From positions 1 through 64,000 of the forward strand of contig JACPUW010000001.1 of assembly GCA_016192035.1 (NCBI GenBank): 64,000 nt of DNA, given 5' to 3'. The position numbers and the translations under genes were made by a program. The stretch is from Bacteroidota bacterium. Lineage in GTDB: Bacteria > Bacteroidota > Bacteroidia > CAILMK01 > JACPUW01. Positions 35,082-44,482 of the stretch are shown piece after piece. Position 1 is the first letter of the stretch. Each line of letters opens with the position of its first letter. The notes below the pieces were generated by a model. That model did no database searches. It worked only from the letters and a program-made list of their open reading frames with translations, and had not been told where the DNA came from.

Positions 35082-37228
35082 AATATCAAACTTTTAACCA
35101 TTTCATGTTCCCGTATTTGCGCATAGGTGCCAGAGAGTACCGTTTGGCCATCCTGCATTACTAGCACACGGTCCACCGATTGAAGCACCAAGGGGTCGTG
35201 GCTGGATATGATAAAGGTACAGGCCATCTTTTTCTCACGGAGCAAGCGGTGAAAAAGCCGCTTTTTGAACCCAGATTCCAAGTTGAAAAAGAAGTCGTCA
35301 AAAAGCACCAATTTGGGCTTGCCGAGTAAGCTGCGGGCAAGTACCAGTCGTTTGGAAATTGAGGAGGGCAGCCCTTTGCCCGATGCCACCAAGGAGGTTT
35401 GCAGGCCTTCTTCCAGTGCTGAAACCCAATCACTCAATTCGGTAATTTCAAGCACTTTGTTGAGGTCGGCGGAGCTAATTCCAGGCCGGGCCAGGGTCAG
35501 GTTTTCCACCAGGGTGCCGTCAAAAATGTGCTCGTGCGAAAGGCTGTCGCCCAAGCGGTCGCGCAGCATCCTTTTGTTTATGTCGCGCAGGGAGGCGCCA
35601 TTGTAGGTAATCACGCCCTCATATGATTCCAGTATGCCTGCCAGCACATACATCAAGGTGGTTTTGCCGCAGCCCTCATGGCCTATTATGGCCACGCTTT
35701 CGCATTCGCCCACCTCCATATTGGCACCCCTTAGGGCATAGCTCTTGCCGTCGGGGTAGCGGTACCTAAGGTTTTCTACCCGCACCTCAAATCCTTTGGT
35801 GGAATCTTGCCCAAACTGCATGGGAGCGGTTTCCGCCTCTAGCGGCAAATCGCTCAGATTACCCATTTTCTCCACCGCCGTCAGTACATCGTAAATCGTG
35901 TCCAAATTGATAATCAATTTTTCTATAGAATTGATTACTAATACTATAACTAGTTCTGCTGCCACAAATTGGCCCACAGAAATTTGGCGATCTATAACCA
36001 AGAAACTGCCAAGTACCAATAAGCCGCCCACTATGCCGGTTTTAAATGCAACGAAACCACCATATTGGGTCATCAACACCTTAAAGTGCAGCTTGCGCTT
36101 TTGGAGGTAGCCGCCCAGCTGTTTTTCGAGTTTTTGAATGGGTAGCGGCGAATTGCCTGCCAGCTTAAATGTTTTGATATTTCGCCCAAGCTCCTCTAGC
36201 CAGTGGGCTATGGCGTACTTGTACTTGGATTCATACAGGCTGGTATCTAGGCCGCGCCTGGCCGTGAAATAGAAAAGGAAATAGATGCATACCAGCAAGA
36301 ACAAACCGAAAAACACGAAAAAAGGGTGGTACATGGAGAGGAGCAGCAGGCCAAAGAATACCTGAAGCAGGGCGGTGATGAGCTCTACCAATATCTTGGT
36401 CAAGCCTTTTTGTACCGACAGCACGTCAAAGAACCGGTTCACCAATTCGGGCTCATACACATTGATAAGCCTTTCATAGCGAATGCGCGGTATCCTAAAG
36501 GCAAAATCTATGGCTGTTCGGCTGAAAATGCGCTGTTGCACGGTTTCTACCACGGTCATTTGCATCACCTGCATGATGCCGGTAAGAAAAACACCTACAA
36601 TGACAAAGGCGCTGAGCAGCACCACGGGCCGCAAAAAAAGCCCGCCAGAAATAAGGCTTACCACCGACTGCACCCCCAAGGGCAGGGTAAGGCTAAGCAA
36701 GCCACCCAGTATGGCGTATATGTAAATCTGGTAGATATACTTGCGCTCTTCGCGCAGCAGGTTGACAAACCTGCGCACCGGCGATGGAATCGCAGATTCA
36801 TTCCCTTCATTGATTTTGATGGGAATCACGGTCAGTATATCGGAGCTGCCTTCATGTTCCGGGGCAAATTCCTGGTACAGGCATAACTGGGGTGCCAGTT
36901 CTGTCCAGGGCACTTCTTTTGAGCTTTCCTTTGTTTTTACCAGTATGTGGCCCTCCTTTTTGGCCTGGCTTATGGTGAGCCACTCCTTATTGGCAAATAC
37001 TACCAGCGGAATGGGCACTTCCTGTACATGCTTGTATAAATCATTGGCCGTAAATGGCTTGGTGTTTAGATAAAGTTGGGCGGGGTTGCCCATGCTGTTG
37101 GCCAGTGATAACCAATCCCTGATGCCCATTTCGGTATCGTCAAGCATTTGCTGAACCCTGAGGGCACTGCCTGGCTTAAAGCCATCAGCAAGAAAGGTTA
37201 CCAGTTGTTTGGCGGCAGTGGATTTCAC
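35078..37228 (-). CDS. Type I secretion ABC transporter with degenerate ATPase signature
   Basis: The 716-residue protein has an N-terminal domain of about 150 residues resembling an inactive C39-like domain (no catalytic Cys-His pair seen). An ABC membrane domain with about six helices (165-450) and an ATPase domain (about 490-716) follow. Walker A is intact (GHEGCGKTT) and the H-loop SSHD is present. The LSGGQ signature is replaced by LPSSISKR, and the residue after the Walker B aspartate is Asp instead of the catalytic Glu (VLFDDFFF). Activity may be slow or altered. It is the first gene of the ABC-HlyD-TolC set; no substrate gene is recognised next to it. Confidence 0.85.
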   Translation of the reverse strand: MKSTAAKQLVTFLADGFKPGSALRVQQMLDDTEMGIRDWLSLANSMGNPAQLYLNTKPFTANDLYKHVQEVPIPLVVFANKEWLTISQAKKEGHILVKTKESSKEVPWTELAPQLCLYQEFAPEHEGSSDILTVIPIKINEGNESAIPSPVRRFVNLLREERKYIYQIYIYAILGGLLSLTLPLGVQSVVSLISGGLFLRPVVLLSAFVIVGVFLTGIMQVMQMTVVETVQQRIFSRTAIDFAFRIPRIRYERLINVYEPELVNRFFDVLSVQKGLTKILVELITALLQVFFGLLLLSMYHPFFVFFGLFLLVCIYFLFYFTARRGLDTSLYESKYKYAIAHWLEELGRNIKTFKLAGNSPLPIQKLEKQLGGYLQKRKLHFKVLMTQYGGFVAFKTGIVGGLLVLGSFLVIDRQISVGQFVAAELVIVLVINSIEKLIINLDTIYDVLTAVEKMGNLSDLPLEAETAPMQFGQDSTKGFEVRVENLRYRYPDGKSYALRGANMEVGECESVAIIGHEGCGKTTLMYVLAGILESYEGVITYNGASLRDINKRMLRDRLGDSLSHEHIFDGTLVENLTLARPGISSADLNKVLEITELSDWVSALEEGLQTSLVASGKGLPSSISKRLVLARSLLGKPKLVLFDDFFFNLESGFKKRLFHRLLREKKMACTFIISSHDPLVLQSVDRVLVMQDGQTVLSGTYAQIREHEMVKSLIL

Positions 37229-37318
37229 TATAGTGTTTGAGCGGTGTGAAACAAGCTGTGCGGCACATGGTTTTGCATACCAACATCAATTATTGTTAAC
37301 ACTGGTTGCGGGCCTGGG

Positions 37319-37843
37319 CTATTCCATCAGTTTGTCGATCATGGCTTCAAAGGCAGCCTTGCGTTCCTGCCCCAACTCCATGTCCACATCCTGAAATTTG
37401 AAGTATAGGGTTTCAAGAAGCTGTGGGTCAAGGAGATTTTCTGCCAGCACAAATAGTTCGTCGTTTTCGGCAGCTATGTGGTCAAGTAGGTCGCCTGTGT
37501 AGCGCTCCAGCACTTTCATGGCGCGGGGATAGTCTTTGTCATCAAGGGCTTCCATGATTTCCCTGGCATACTCCCTAAAGTCTTCGTGGTGGGTTTCAAA
37601 CTCTTCTATTATGCCGTGGAGCACAAAATCGGGGTGGTCCATTATGGCGGGAAAGAGGATCTCTTCTTCCTTGCGGTGGTGGTAGCCATCGGCATACTCC
37701 CTAAAGAACCCTACCAATTGCCTGGCGGTGGACTCAAAACGAGAAGGGTCGGTTTCCCAAAGGCCCTTGAGGCCATCTACTATCTTTTCGGCCTTCATTA
37801 CCACTTCGTGCTCGGCATACATTATGTCTAAGGGGTTGTTCAT
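37319..37843 (-). CDS. Hemerythrin-like domain protein
   Basis: The 174-residue helical protein has the spaced His and Glu residues of a di-iron hemerythrin bundle: EHEVVMKAE, HHRKEEEILFPA, FETHHEDF and LLDHIAAENDELF. Such proteins bind oxygen or nitric oxide or help iron-sulfur repair (Ric type). The missing N-terminal Ric domain argues against a standard repair protein. It stands alone, with the tRNA gene upstream and about 90 bases of featureless sequence before the ABC gene. Confidence 0.85.
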   Translation of the reverse strand: MNNPLDIMYAEHEVVMKAEKIVDGLKGLWETDPSRFESTARQLVGFFREYADGYHHRKEEEILFPAIMDHPDFVLHGIIEEFETHHEDFREYAREIMEALDDKDYPRAMKVLERYTGDLLDHIAAENDELFVLAENLLDPQLLETLYFKFQDVDMELGQERKAAFEAMIDKLME

Positions 37844-37955
37844 TTACTGAGTTGTTTTGTGTATTTTGTTGCAAAATAAGGCAATGAAACCTGGGTATGG
37901 GGTAAAAAAAACACCCACAACCAACGGCCATGTGGCGGTCAATTGTGGGTGGCGG

Positions 37956-38029
<74 letters not shown>

Positions 38030-38093
38030 AAGGTATTTTGCTTACAGGCTTTTCCGTAAACAAGGCTGCAAATGTAGCAAACCGCCAATTAAA

Positions 38094-39533
38094 TTAAAAA
38101 CCGATGGACAGGTTTAAGGAGAGGTCGGCTCCCTTTACTATTTGGGGCGCAAAGACTCCCAAGAGGGCGTTGCTCCCCAGGGCAAAACGCAGGGGGCCAC
38201 CCCGCAAACCCAGAAAACAGCCCATGTTCATGCCATACACCCCCCCATAGCCAGCGTTTAGGCCAGCTGATAGCAGGTTGCCCATGCGCAGGGCATAGGC
38301 CACATTCACAAAAGGCCTGGTACTATTGCCCGGTGCCTTGTTAAGCCCTTGTATGTAGGTCAAATGCACGGTATGCCGGTAGTAGCTTTCTCCTTTTCTG
38401 GTTTCCTTTTCGCTTATGCCATAAGAGCCGCCCAGGGTAATGCGGGTGGGCAACTGCATAAAGAAATCCCGTTGGGTCTCTGTGGGCATATACTTGGCCA
38501 GGAGTGAATCCGCGTTGAAATCCGGTTTGGTGTCCAAGTCTTTAAAGCCCATGCGCACCCCGTCAAAACTCACTTGGCCGGTGCCGCTGTAGTTGCGTAC
38601 GTTGCCGCCGCCATAGTGGATATTGCCTATGTCGTTTACTGCGCCAAATGCCTTTATGTGCTTGACCAACTGTATAGAAGTGCCTATATCGAATCCCAGT
38701 CCATGACCAAGGCCCGTCCTCACATAATTGGCATTGATCTTATCATCCTCCCCTGTCAAGGGTAAGGCCACATCAAAAAGGTAATCCAGGTTAAAATCCC
38801 AAACAGCGGGGTCTGCACTGTTGAGCGATAAATTGGCCTTACCGGTTTGCAGGGCGGCATATCCCACTAGGTATTTTAGGTTGATGCCGGTCCTAATTTT
38901 CATGCCATTGCTCAAACTGAGCAGGGGGAAGGCTGTGGAAAGGCACCACTCGGAGTAGGCGTTGAAGGAAACATTAAGATCTAGTAAATCAATGGGTTCA
39001 TCGCCAAATGATGCATTTCCGTTGTAAAGCATGGTGAAGACATCCTTGCCAAAGTAGTAGGAGAACCCGGTTTTTACCCGGTGGTTGAAACCCATGGTCA
39101 CAATCTCCTTTTTGTCGTCGCCCGCCTTGAACTTGACGGCAATGGCCAGGGGTGGGTATGCCGTGATACCGGTGACGAAAAAATTCGTGGCCGGGGTGTT
39201 GTTTACTATTTGGTCAAGTATCACATGTGGCAATAGATAGGCGGTGCCATCGGCATTTCGCAATACGGGCACTTCGTCGTCGTCAATTTTTCCCGTGGTA
39301 ACGTTTGTTGCTACTTGGTAAAACCAGTTCACGTCGGCTATTGAATTGCCTATGTAGTAGTTAAGCCCGGTTAAATTCACCGACAGGGTGCGGATGTCGG
39401 TGCCCAGTTCTGATGGGTAATCAAAGGCGCCACTGGTTTTGAAGAAAGCATTGTACTGAAACTGATTGCCGTACTGGGCCAGGGCTGATTGCGCACAGCA
39501 AAAAAGTACTATGGGGAGGAGGTGTTTTTTCAT
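38094..39533 (-). CDS. Outer-membrane beta-barrel protein (DUF5723-like)
   Basis: The 479-residue protein has a signal peptide (ending ALAQY) and a body rich in alternating Gly, aromatic and polar residues, ending in an aromatic Phe as outer-membrane barrels do (SLNLSIGF). The layout (early FNLNTGL-like SVNLTGLNYYIGNSIADVNW and late GLRGGPLRFALGSN) resembles the DUF5723 family of Bacteroidota surface proteins. No function is known. It follows the lipoprotein gene by 2 bases, so the two probably act together. Confidence 0.65.
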   Translation of the reverse strand: MKKHLLPIVLFCCAQSALAQYGNQFQYNAFFKTSGAFDYPSELGTDIRTLSVNLTGLNYYIGNSIADVNWFYQVATNVTTGKIDDDEVPVLRNADGTAYLLPHVILDQIVNNTPATNFFVTGITAYPPLAIAVKFKAGDDKKEIVTMGFNHRVKTGFSYYFGKDVFTMLYNGNASFGDEPIDLLDLNVSFNAYSEWCLSTAFPLLSLSNGMKIRTGINLKYLVGYAALQTGKANLSLNSADPAVWDFNLDYLFDVALPLTGEDDKINANYVRTGLGHGLGFDIGTSIQLVKHIKAFGAVNDIGNIHYGGGNVRNYSGTGQVSFDGVRMGFKDLDTKPDFNADSLLAKYMPTETQRDFFMQLPTRITLGGSYGISEKETRKGESYYRHTVHLTYIQGLNKAPGNSTRPFVNVAYALRMGNLLSAGLNAGYGGVYGMNMGCFLGLRGGPLRFALGSNALLGVFAPQIVKGADLSLNLSIGF

Positions 39534-39535
39534 CG

Positions 39536-40606
39536 TTATTCAATTTCAATTTGGTCAACATATAGGGTAAAATCCAGCATGAGCTTGAGCCTGAGCATGG
39601 ATTGTTCGTTTAGCACTATCCCCACCCCTGCGGGGTCGTCGGGGGTATGTATGCGGTAGATTATTTCAAGGTCACGTTCAGAGTAGAAGAGTGCCAATTG
39701 GTCAAAACTCAAATCGGCCTTTGCCTCCGTAATTCCCTCTTCCAGCACGTCATAGCTCAGGGGGTCTATGGTGCCGGGTTTTAGCGTCACGGCTTCTTGA
39801 AACAGCGAGTCTATGGTGTTGCCTTGTTCGTCGAGCACCATTACCTGCGCCCTGGCCTGTATGGGCAGGCCATTTCTAAAGGCCAGCATGATGCTGCCTT
39901 CCAGTATTTTCTGCGGTTCGGCACCTGCGCCAAATATTGACACGCTTGCAGGGACCGTATCGGTCCATTCCTTACTAGGGTACAACTCCAATTTTCTCAC
40001 CGAGATAAATTCAAATCCAAAGGCAAATACCGTTGAGGCATCGGTGAAATCCACCACTTGCCCGTTGCTGCCCGACGATCTAAAATTGTCGAGGTAAAAC
40101 ATCACATTTGACTCAACCTTAAGCGGTTCGTCAGCCTTTGTTGATACTTCTATGTGAAAAGTATAGGTGGAGTTGGGTGCAACGGTTTGTCCTATGGAGT
40201 GGCGGTAAAACACCTGCCCATTGCCCACGTTTTCAAAAACCAATTCGGTGCCCTGCCCTATGGGTATGGGGTACTTATTGGTAAAATCTACTTGTATGTC
40301 AAGCGAATCGGTATGTATGGCCTTGAAATATTCGGTGAGTTCAAACACCTGGGCGCTGCTTCGGGAGTTCAATCCATTAATGGGCGGCACGATCATGGGC
40401 CCACTCCACAGGGAATTGACCTCCAAGGATAAAATGTCGTCCACTAGCTTGATTTTTTGTAGGTTGGTAAGTGAATTGAGGCTAAGGGCGGTTTTTACCA
40501 CCGGTCCTGCATAGTGGTGGGTCCACGGCTCAGGTTCCCAGGTTATTTCTTTAAAGCAGCCAGTAAGGAGCCATACGCATATGGCCAGGAGGAGTTTTGT
40601 TTTCAT
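39536..40606 (-). CDS. Hypothetical lipoprotein
   Basis: The 356-residue product has a lipoprotein signal (MKTKLLLAICVWLLTGC), so Cys17 should be lipidated. The mature part is beta-rich with repeats of short strands (FTNKYPIPIGQGTELVFEN, TYTFHIEVSTKA) and has no recognised domain. The last residues (LMLDFTLYVDQIEIE) are strand-like. It sits just upstream of and in line with the beta-barrel gene, suggesting a shared outer-membrane role. Confidence 0.6.
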   Translation of the reverse strand: MKTKLLLAICVWLLTGCFKEITWEPEPWTHHYAGPVVKTALSLNSLTNLQKIKLVDDILSLEVNSLWSGPMIVPPINGLNSRSSAQVFELTEYFKAIHTDSLDIQVDFTNKYPIPIGQGTELVFENVGNGQVFYRHSIGQTVAPNSTYTFHIEVSTKADEPLKVESNVMFYLDNFRSSGSNGQVVDFTDASTVFAFGFEFISVRKLELYPSKEWTDTVPASVSIFGAGAEPQKILEGSIMLAFRNGLPIQARAQVMVLDEQGNTIDSLFQEAVTLKPGTIDPLSYDVLEEGITEAKADLSFDQLALFYSERDLEIIYRIHTPDDPAGVGIVLNEQSMLRLKLMLDFTLYVDQIEIE

Positions 40607-40688
40607 TTTTGCCTTGTTAAAGCATTAGCAAATATCTGCACGAAAGGGGACTAAAGGGTAAAATGTTAAATTCTTTAAGTGTGTGCGA

Positions 40689-40696
40689 TACCTTTG
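40689..40696 (+). promoter_or_regulatory. Bacteroidota-type -7 promoter box before the TrpF-like gene
   Basis: TACCTTTG exactly matches TAnnTTTG and lies 38 bases before the ATG at 40735. It is one of several such boxes with the identical core in this window. No clear -33 element was found. Confidence 0.5.
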
Positions 40697-40734
40697 CGCG
40701 GTGCTAAAATTGCATTAACCTTCTTATTTACAGC

Positions 40735-41262
40735 ATGGAAGTTCGTATTAGCGGAATATCGGATTTGGCTTCGGCGCGGGCGGCCAATGGCCTGGGGCCT
40801 GACTATATGGGCCTGCTCCTGGCCACCCATGGCACTGGCGGTATATCTCCCATACAGGTGCCCGACCTGGTGCAGTGGCTCCCCCAAGCGCGACTGGTGG
40901 GGCAGGCCCACCATCTCGATGCCGATAAGGCACTGCGATTGGCGGAACTGCTGCAACTGGGCTTTGCTGAGGTGTTGCCTGCCGCTGCCCAGGTGTTTTC
41001 TCCCAAACTATGGGTATGGTGCGCCCAACGGCCACTGTGGAACAACCGCGCCAACTGGGTGGCAGCCTCACCTGATGCGCACATGGCTCCCCTTTGCACC
41101 CACGCTTGGGTGTCGCTGGGCCCGCAGTGGATGGGCAAACTGGATGTGTGGAGGGAGGCGGGCATATCGCGGGTTGACTTTCCCGTCCAGGCTTATGCCA
41201 CGCCCGACGGACCGGACTGGACCAGCCTAGAGCGTATGGTAATGGAAGCTAGGGAAGGCTAA
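40735..41262 (+). CDS. Hypothetical protein with phosphoribosylanthranilate-isomerase-like N-terminus
   Basis: The 175-residue protein begins VRISGISDLASARA and continues NGLGPDYMGLLL, which resembles the start of TrpF (KICGI..., LGPDYMGFIF). The catalytic cysteine is a serine here, the protein is about 30 residues short, and no clear catalytic aspartate motif is seen. It may be a degenerate barrel with another role. No other trp gene is nearby. It abuts def end to end (41262/41263). Confidence 0.4.
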   Translation: MEVRISGISDLASARAANGLGPDYMGLLLATHGTGGISPIQVPDLVQWLPQARLVGQAHHLDADKALRLAELLQLGFAEVLPAAAQVFSPKLWVWCAQRPLWNNRANWVAASPDAHMAPLCTHAWVSLGPQWMGKLDVWREAGISRVDFPVQAYATPDGPDWTSLERMVMEAREG

Positions 41263-41823
41263 TTATTTTTTCATCAGCCACATAGGGTAATCTACGCTTA
41301 CCTTGCCCCTTTTAATTTTGTCCAGTTTTCCCTTGAGCATGCCTTTTTTGATCGGGCTCAATAGGTCGGTAAACAAAATGCCCTCTATATGGTCAAATTC
41401 GTGTTGAAAAACCCTGGATATTAATCCTTTAAATTGGGCTTCCTGTACATTGAACGCGGGGTCTTGGTACCGCACATGGATCTCATCATGCCGCCATATT
41501 TCTTCCCGTATATGCGGTATGCTCAGGCAGCCCTCTTCAAAAGGTATCTTATCTCCACTAAATGAGCATATTACAGGATTGATAAAGGCCTGTTTTATGC
41601 CTTTTTCATCATCAGTGTCCTCTTGTATGGATACATGGGTGTCAACCACAAAGAGCCGGTACGAAAGCCCTACCTGCGGCGCGGCCAAGCCAATGCCGTT
41701 GGCATTGTACATGGTTTCAAACATATTGTCTATCAGTTCGGCCAGGCCTTTGGTGTCTGGGCTTAGATCTTGGCCTTTGCGCTTGAGCACCGGGTCGCCA
41801 ATGCCGCGAATGGGCAGTATCAT
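41263..41823 (-). CDS. def: Peptide deformylase
   Basis: The 186-residue enzyme has the three deformylase motifs: GIGLAAPQVG, EEGCLSIP (metal Cys) and QHEFDHIEG (metal His pair and catalytic Glu). It removes the formyl group from nascent proteins. It overlaps ruvX by 4 bases. Confidence 0.96.
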   Translation of the reverse strand: MILPIRGIGDPVLKRKGQDLSPDTKGLAELIDNMFETMYNANGIGLAAPQVGLSYRLFVVDTHVSIQEDTDDEKGIKQAFINPVICSFSGDKIPFEEGCLSIPHIREEIWRHDEIHVRYQDPAFNVQEAQFKGLISRVFQHEFDHIEGILFTDLLSPIKKGMLKGKLDKIKRGKVSVDYPMWLMKK

Positions 41824-42236
41824 ATTCCTTTTTCCTGCATGTATCGCTGCAAAATTAGGGTAGCACTTACCTTGTCTATCAAGCCCCTGTCGCGCCGCTT
41901 CATTTTTGGTATGCCTGCCAGCACCATGCTTTCCACGGCTTGTAGGCTGGTTCCCGATTCGTCCATTCCATCTATTTCCAGGCCCGGAATTGATTTTTCC
42001 AATTGTAGGGCAAAGGCCTTTATCTTATTGGCTATGACCGAAAGGCTCCCATCGAGTCGGTAAGGAAGGCCCAAAACCACCAGGTCAAGGGTTTCTTTTT
42101 TGGCGTAGCCAACCACAAATGACAGTAGCTGCGGTGTTTCTACCGTGGTCAGTCCGGTGGCTATTAGGCGAAACGGGTCGGTTACCGCTATGCCACAGCG
42201 TTTTCCGCCATAGTCTATGGCCATGATCCTACCCAT
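41820..42236 (-). CDS. ruvX: Holliday junction resolvase RuvX (YqgF family)
   Basis: The 138-residue protein starts MGRIMAIDYGGKRCGIAVTDP, the RNase H-like fold signature with the first metal Asp; GLPYRLDGS and DESGTS follow as the remaining motifs. The start at 42236 was chosen over 42296 because the shorter frame matches the family. It is implicated in 16S rRNA processing or junction resolution. It overlaps the EamA gene by 8 bases and def by 4. Confidence 0.93.
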   Translation of the reverse strand: MGRIMAIDYGGKRCGIAVTDPFRLIATGLTTVETPQLLSFVVGYAKKETLDLVVLGLPYRLDGSLSVIANKIKAFALQLEKSIPGLEIDGMDESGTSLQAVESMVLAGIPKMKRRDRGLIDKVSATLILQRYMQEKGI

Positions 42237-43158
42237 GTTTGCTTTCTTGATTTTGTGTTTGCACTGGGCTGCTCCCCACCATAAATATGCCCCCAAAAAT
42301 AAGGGCAGCGTACACCAGCATGTACATATGGCCTTGATAACCTCCCCAAAATATGGCTATGGCCGATGCCAGCAAGGGTTGAACATAGATATATGCCCCT
42401 ACCACCGATGAGGCCACATGTTTAAGCGACCAAGCATTGAGCAAATAAGCAAGGAAGGTGGTGCCAAACACCACAAACAGAAGGGCAAGTAGAATGCTGG
42501 TATTGATTTGATGCCAAGGTACTTGGGTGAGTTCCCTAAACCCAAAGGGAAGTACCATGATCAACCCAAAGGCAAAAGTCCATTTCACTATGGTAAAAGC
42601 GTGGTACTTGCGCATAAGGGGTTTCACCAAAACTAAATAGAGCGCATAACTGCTGGCGTTTATCAGCACCAATAAGTCGCCCTGCCAAGATATGCCCTCT
42701 ACTGACCTGGACACGCCAAATGGGTCGAACACCTGCATGAGCGCACCGGCCAGGCCCAGGGCTATGCCGAGTACCTTGCGCCAGTGTAGGGATTCGGCTG
42801 CCGCCAATGATGAAAAAAGTACTACCAAAAGGGGGTTTATGGTCATCATCACGCTGGCATTGATAGGGGAGGTGAGTGAAAGGCCCCAGAAAAAGCAGAG
42901 CATGTTAACCGCTACCCCCAGGCAGGCACAGAGTAGCAGCCTTAGGTAATCCTTTATAGAATCAATTTTTTCCCTAATCCAAAGGCTATGAGCTAAAAGG
43001 AACAACAATAAGGCCCCGGATACGCGCAGCAGGATAAACCCAAATGGCCCTATGAAATCGGGCATTAGAGCCTTGGCTATGCTAAAATTGGCCCCGTATA
43101 TGGCCCCTACGGTGAGCAGGGCCAGGTGTACCTTGAGTTTTGGCAAATGGCGGGGCAA
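42229..43158 (-). CDS. EamA/DMT-family transporter
   Basis: The 309-residue protein has ten predicted membrane helices in two EamA repeats. The first half has NFSIAKALMPDFIGPFGFILLR and the second ends with YVQPLLASAIAIFWGG before the last helix, both typical. Substrate unknown. It lies in a minus-strand run with two hypothetical genes upstream and ruvX and def downstream. Confidence 0.88.
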   Translation of the reverse strand: MPRHLPKLKVHLALLTVGAIYGANFSIAKALMPDFIGPFGFILLRVSGALLLFLLAHSLWIREKIDSIKDYLRLLLCACLGVAVNMLCFFWGLSLTSPINASVMMTINPLLVVLFSSLAAAESLHWRKVLGIALGLAGALMQVFDPFGVSRSVEGISWQGDLLVLINASSYALYLVLVKPLMRKYHAFTIVKWTFAFGLIMVLPFGFRELTQVPWHQINTSILLALLFVVFGTTFLAYLLNAWSLKHVASSVVGAYIYVQPLLASAIAIFWGGYQGHMYMLVYAALIFGGIFMVGSSPVQTQNQESKHG

Positions 43159-43166
43159 TAGGAAGG

Positions 43167-43523
43167 TTAGAAGCGGTAGTACTTGGGTTTCTGTATAAAC
43201 ACATAGAGCAATCCGTACTCTACTACCAGTACCCCCGCTGCCAATAGGCCAAACCTAAAGTCCATGAGCCGGGTGGCCTCTTCAAGGCCCTGGTCTATAA
43301 TACCCAGGGTTTGGTAGGTGGCATAAATCCCTTGTGGCACCAAAAAAAGCATGGGTACCAATGGCTTAGGCCATGGGTGTAAATCTCCCAACCGGTGCCA
43401 CCAAAGCATGACCAGCAGCAAATGCCCCACCGTATAGGGAAACACGTAGAAAAAATGGTCCTGTGTGAACATATAGCCCCACACTCCCAGCAACATAACC
43501 ACCAAGGTCCATATCCACTTCAT
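43167..43523 (-). CDS. Small membrane protein of unknown function
   Basis: The 118-residue product is mostly four hydrophobic segments (about 5-20, 28-43, 54-70, 88-110) with short polar loops and a basic tail (IQKPKYYRF). No family is recognised. It lies 8 bases before the EamA gene and 4 bases after the secreted-protein gene, so it belongs to that run. Confidence 0.6.
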   Translation of the reverse strand: MKWIWTLVVMLLGVWGYMFTQDHFFYVFPYTVGHLLLVMLWWHRLGDLHPWPKPLVPMLFLVPQGIYATYQTLGIIDQGLEEATRLMDFRFGLLAAGVLVVEYGLLYVFIQKPKYYRF

Positions 43524-43527
43524 GCGC

Positions 43528-44439
43528 TTATTGGGCTTCCATTAATTCTTTGTCAAGGGTGTCAAACACATCCTTCTTAAATGTCCACACGCGCTTGTTC
43601 CAGTGTAGGTAGTTGTACCTACCTGAGGGGATGTAGGTAAAATAATCGCCTTCATTTTTTGGGTTGGGCGGCACCAGGTCATCAAACGAAATGGCCCCCT
43701 GGCCCTCATGCCATTTCAGGGTTACCACTGCCTGTGCGTTGTATTCCAGTATCATCCGGTTCACCACACTGCCATCTTCCAAGGCTATAATGGGTGCGCC
43801 AAATACCGGAATTTCACCGTCAAAGTACAGCACATCCACTATCTTCTTGTGGCTTATGTTGTTGTTGCCATCCCACCCCAGCAGCATGTAGTACTTGCTT
43901 TTTTTCAAGCCTAAAAACCCGGATTTCTTGTGCACCCAACCCATTTTAAAGTACAGCATTCCTTGCCAGTTGTTGTTGTCATACACCAGGTTGGCCATTT
44001 GAGGGACGCTATCGGCAAGGCCATCTTTTGCCTGCGGCAATTCATCAACCGAGCGGTCAAACAGGGGGTGTATGATGTCGCCCGCCGGGGTGTTCAAGTG
44101 TATCACGCCGAAGTACCGAAACCGATTGCCGTCTAGGCGCAAGACCCAGGAAAAGAGCCTAAAGGCATTGTCGCTAGGCCGCAATTTGGACATATAGGTA
44201 AGGGAATCAAATGGATAGCTGTAGCTTCCGGGCAATAAAAGGGCATGCCTGAACCACCTTATTAGTTGTTTGGCACTTTCTTGCCGGGTAAATTGGCTTT
44301 TGGAGTGCAAAAGGCTGTCGCCCACCACCACCAGTTTTCGCTCGTACACGTGCAGGCTGTCGTCCCATATCACGTCGGCAGACTGGGCACCCAATTGCTG
44401 GGCTATGGCCAAGAGCATAACTAGAGTGATGAATTTCAT
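43528..44439 (-). CDS. Hypothetical exported protein
   Basis: The 303-residue product has a signal peptide (ending LGAQS) and no lipobox. The mature part shows beta-rich aromatic stretches such as GMLYFKMGWVH and YYMLLGWDGNNN. I recognise no domain or catalytic motif. It follows the thiolase gene by 43 bases, the gap holding a 14-bp palindrome. Confidence 0.6.
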   Translation of the reverse strand: MKFITLVMLLAIAQQLGAQSADVIWDDSLHVYERKLVVVGDSLLHSKSQFTRQESAKQLIRWFRHALLLPGSYSYPFDSLTYMSKLRPSDNAFRLFSWVLRLDGNRFRYFGVIHLNTPAGDIIHPLFDRSVDELPQAKDGLADSVPQMANLVYDNNNWQGMLYFKMGWVHKKSGFLGLKKSKYYMLLGWDGNNNISHKKIVDVLYFDGEIPVFGAPIIALEDGSVVNRMILEYNAQAVVTLKWHEGQGAISFDDLVPPNPKNEGDYFTYIPSGRYNYLHWNKRVWTFKKDVFDTLDKELMEAQ

Positions 44440-44455
44440 GGCATACTTAACTTTT

Positions 44456-44469
44456 CCGGGCTAGCCCGG
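44456..44469. repeat. Perfect 14-bp palindrome
   Basis: CCGGGCTAGCCCGG is a perfect palindrome in the 43-base gap between the thiolase gene and the next minus-strand gene. It could fold as a short hairpin in the transcript or serve as a protein-binding site. No T-run follows on either strand, so it is not a standard intrinsic terminator. Confidence 0.4.
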
Positions 44470-44482
44470 GGTGTGTAATGTT

